Assembly (NCBI RefSeq): GCF_000525995.1
Contig: NZ_AODL01000007.1
Span: 441,252-505,251, forward strand
Direction: 5' to 3'
Source of the DNA: Paenilisteria riparia FSL S10-1204
GTDB lineage: Bacteria > Bacillota > Bacilli > Lactobacillales > Listeriaceae
DNA: 64,000 bases
The notes beneath the pieces were generated by a model. The model saw nothing but the letters and a program-made list of their open reading frames with translations. It was not told the origin of the DNA and made no database searches. The position numbers and the translations under genes are program-made. Shown here in pieces: positions 60,114-64,000 of this stretch (position 1 is the stretch's first letter; each line of letters opens with the position of its first letter).

Positions 60114-60779
60114 ATGCAATTTAGCGATGCAGATTTTGCGCTTTTTGATCGGGATTATTTTCAGTTTCGTCAAATGAAAGAATTTCAGCCAACTTTGGTG
60201 GAAAGTGTGAAGGTGGAATATAAGGCGCGATGGGATGTTTGGAAGGCATTTGCGGCATTATGTCAGCAGAAAACAGTTGGTTTTGGAAAGCCAAAAGTGG
60301 AAAGTTGGACGAATGGTTGGCAGGTTCGGTCGCATTTTTGGGCATATTATAAAGGTGTTTCGCGGCAAGATTCGGCAAGCATGGTTGCGATTTTGTTGAA
60401 CAAGAATAATTTTCGGATTTACTTGGAATGGCATGCCTATCGGAGTGCGGATTCGGTGACGAGCTTTGAGGATCATGTACGTTGGGTCGATTACTTGCCA
60501 TACTGGGTTCGAGAATGGAGTATCGATGTGCGCCAGTATCAAGTGTGGACATCATACGAAGATGAAGTGGATAATTATGTTTGCCTGCAGGATTATTTGG
60601 AAAATTGTGAGGTTCGAGAGCGGTTCGATAAGTTTTTAGAAAACCCGAAAAAATGGTTGCGAATTGGGCGAATTATTCCGCGAGATGAAGCCGTGAATTA
60701 TGTTGCTATGGAAGAGATTGTAAGTGATACATTGAGAGAACTTTCTTATTTGTATGGTAAGACAGAAAGCTTGGAATAA
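60114..60779 (+). CDS. Uncharacterised protein, possibly HI_0552 family
   Basis: 221 residues, soluble, rich in Trp and acidic residues (WKAFAALCQQKTVGFGKPKVESWTNGWQVRSHFWAYYKG, PYWVREWSIDVRQYQVWTSYEDEVDNYVCLQDYL, KKWLRIGRIIPRDEAV). It resembles the HI_0552 family, a group of unknown biochemistry, but I am not certain. GAAGGAGG precedes the ATG. It stands alone between serS and the beta-glucoside operon. Confidence 0.6.
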   Translation: MQFSDADFALFDRDYFQFRQMKEFQPTLVESVKVEYKARWDVWKAFAALCQQKTVGFGKPKVESWTNGWQVRSHFWAYYKGVSRQDSASMVAILLNKNNFRIYLEWHAYRSADSVTSFEDHVRWVDYLPYWVREWSIDVRQYQVWTSYEDEVDNYVCLQDYLENCEVRERFDKFLENPKKWLRIGRIIPRDEAVNYVAMEEIVSDTLRELSYLYGKTESLE

Positions 60780-60795
60780 AATTTAGAACATTCTA

Positions 60796-60930
60796 TTGAC
60801 AGCGCTTTCGAAAAAGTGCTATACTAATCTTCGAGAAGAGGATTGTTACTGATTCGATCAGGCATTACCAACATCGGCGGGGGACGTATATTTTTTGCGT
60901 TTGCAACGTTTGATATTGGTATTTTTTTTT
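60796..60930 (+). promoter_or_regulatory. bgl operon promoter, cre, RAT 1 and leader terminator
   Basis: TTGACA (60796), an 18-base spacer and TATACT (60820). TGACAGCGCTTTCG (60797-60810) overlaps the -35 and matches cre at 12 of 14. A ribonucleic antiterminator runs from GGATTGTTACTG to GGCATTACC (60840-60869) and overlaps a terminator (ACCAACATC with GATATTGGT, then nine T at 60922-60930). This is the classical LicT/BglG arrangement. Confidence 0.85.
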
Positions 60931-60955
60931 CGTCCATGAAAGCGAGGAGGCTCTA

Positions 60956-61805
60956 ATGAGGATTGTTAAAGCGATAAATAATAATGTTGCTCTGGCGGTA
61001 AACGAGCAGGGTCATGAGCTTGTTATCATGGGCAAAGGTGTTGGGTTTCAGAAGAAGCCGGATGATGTTATTGAAGATACAGTGATTGAGAAGGTTTTTG
61101 TCCTAGAGACGGACGAACTGTCTGAGAAATTAATGGATTTGCTAGGTGAGATTCCAGCTGTACACTTAGAGATTGCTGATGAGATTGTGAATTATGCGAA
61201 GGAAAATTTTGAATGTAAAAATTAGTGACAATGTATATTTAACGCTCACTGATCATATCAGTTTTGCGATTACACGCCATGAGAAGGGCATGTCGATTCG
61301 CAATGTGATGTTGTGGGAAGTGAAGAAGTTTTACAAGGACGAATTTGCGATTGGACTTAAAGCACTCGAAATCATTCGCGCGCGACTAGGTGTTCAGCTT
61401 GGTGAGGATGAGGCTGGGTTTATTGCGCTTCACATTGTGAATGCACGCCAAGACGGCCAGGCTATGAAGACAACGGTCGACATGACACAAGTAGTACAAG
61501 ACGTGTTGAACATTGTGACGTACCATTTTAATGTTGTTTTGGATGAGTCGTCGCTTAATTACACGCGTTTTGTTACGCATTTGCAGTATTTTGCGCAGCG
61601 GCTTTTGCGAAATGAGATTGTAGATTCGGGAGATGACTTTCTGTTTGATCAAGTGCAAATGAAGTACCCAGAGAGCTTTGCTTGTACAGCGAAAATCGAT
61701 GCGTACTTGCAAAAAGCACATCATGCGACACTAACAAAAGATGAACGCGTGTATCTGACGCTTCATATACACCGCGTGACGGAGCGAAATAGAACAAGTG
61801 AATAG
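60956..61805 (+). CDS. licT: BglG/LicT family antiterminator, frameshifted
   Basis: The N-terminal RNA-binding CAT domain (MRIVKAINNNVALAVNEQGHELVIMGKGVGFQKKPDD) and PRD1/PRD2 domains are split by one extra A in a four-A run at 61203-61206. Removing it gives VNYAKEILNVKISDNVYLTLTDH and about 282 residues, the normal length. PRD histidines remain (VHLEIAD, TRHEKG, FIALHIVNAR, LTLHIHRVTE). It binds RAT RNA when beta-glucosides are present, so it controls its own operon. The uncorrected reading would leave two non-functional pieces. Confidence 0.87.
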
Positions 61806-61818
61806 GCAATCAATTGAT

Positions 61819-61923
61819 GGATTGTTACTGGTACGACCAGGCATAACCTGAACTGACGGCAAGGCTAGGGCGTTTTTAAAAGCGTGATGGTATTGGTGTT
61901 GGTTTGGGTTGTTTTGTTGTTGG
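61819..61923 (+). promoter_or_regulatory. RAT 2 and intercistronic terminator
   Basis: GGATTGTTACTGGTACGACC continues to AGGCATAACC (61819-61848), a second RAT. AACCTGAAC can pair with GTTTGGGTT near 61905-61916, followed by a T-rich stretch, so expression of the downstream genes needs a second antitermination step. Confidence 0.7.
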
Positions 61924-61966
61924 TATGTCGAATAGGCCTGTTAGTAAGGAGCGGGCAAAGAAATGA

Positions 61967-62716
<750 letters not shown>

Positions 62717-62737
62717 GGAACAAATGTAGCACTTTAA

Positions 62738-64000
<1,263 letters not shown>

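Overview
The window is a chromosomal replication-origin region of a low-GC Gram-positive bacterium. It most resembles a Listeria sensu lato species other than L. monocytogenes. The evidence is the Listeria-type order dnaA-dnaN-MATE transporter-yaaA-recF-gyrB-gyrA, Listeria-like protein sequences (DnaA, MnmG, GyrB, RhaA, SerC/SerA/DUF1015, QoxABCD, PabA/PabBC), and four copies of an sRNA with the LhrC architecture that is known from Listeria. The origin lies at about 18.1-20.3 kb. Genes left of it run almost all on the - strand and genes right of it mostly on the + strand, so transcription follows replication.

Layout, left to right. (1) 0-3.3 kb: a CcpA/GlpP-type operon with an FAD oxidoreductase, a GlpP antiterminator and an MFS transporter cut by the left edge. 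(2) 3.3-8.5 kb: noc, rsmG, mnmG, mnmE. (3) 8.8-19.7 kb: gyrA, gyrB, recF, yaaA, an acetyltransferase, a MATE exporter, dnaN and dnaA. (4) 19.7-20.3 kb: oriC with many DnaA boxes. (5) 20.3-22.5 kb: rpmH, rnpA, yidC and jag. (6) 22.6-26.4 kb: a hen1-pnkp RNA-repair operon bracketed by two parS sites. (7) 26.6-33 kb: aquaporin, MarR plus MFS, a 28-residue membrane peptide, and serC-serA-DUF1015. (8) 33.5-38.9 kb: qoxABCD (quinol oxidase) and a small CMD/lipoprotein/MerR cluster. (9) 38.9-46.2 kb: an L-rhamnose catabolic operon with its DeoR regulator and a lactaldehyde reductase. (10) 46.7-50.8 kb: cupin, DUF1761, a CocE-like hydrolase and DacA. (11) 50.8-55.5 kb: a cell-envelope block (lipoprotein phosphatase, NlpC/P60, OppA) with one LhrC-like sRNA in each intergenic gap. 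(12) 55.5-60.8 kb: pabBC and pabA, a type I toxin-antitoxin pair, serS with a T-box leader, and a gene of uncertain family. (13) 60.8-64 kb: a beta-glucoside operon (LicT/BglG antiterminator, sugar-phosphate deaminase, 6-phospho-beta-glucosidase) with two RAT antiterminator sites, running off the right edge.

Chromosome biology is unusually visible here. There are five parS or near-parS sites, three Noc-binding sites (TATTTCCCGGGAAATA or one mismatch) together with noc itself, and three DnaA-box clusters, one of them outside oriC between gyrA and mnmE. Compared with the order I recall for L. monocytogenes, the jag...gyrA block looks inverted about the origin.

A quality warning: eight genes carry a single-base frameshift, seven of them in short homopolymers. 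They are dnaA, rpmH, the rhamnose DeoR regulator, rhaA, the lipoprotein phosphatase, dacA, licT and bglA. Because essential rpmH and dnaA are among them, these are most probably sequencing errors, and the genes are annotated here as intact with a noted frameshift. The most interesting elements beyond housekeeping are the Hen1-Pnkp RNA repair operon framed by parS, the four-copy LhrC-like sRNA family around oppA, the type I toxin-antitoxin locus, and a dispersed hairpin repeat family present in four intergenic regions.
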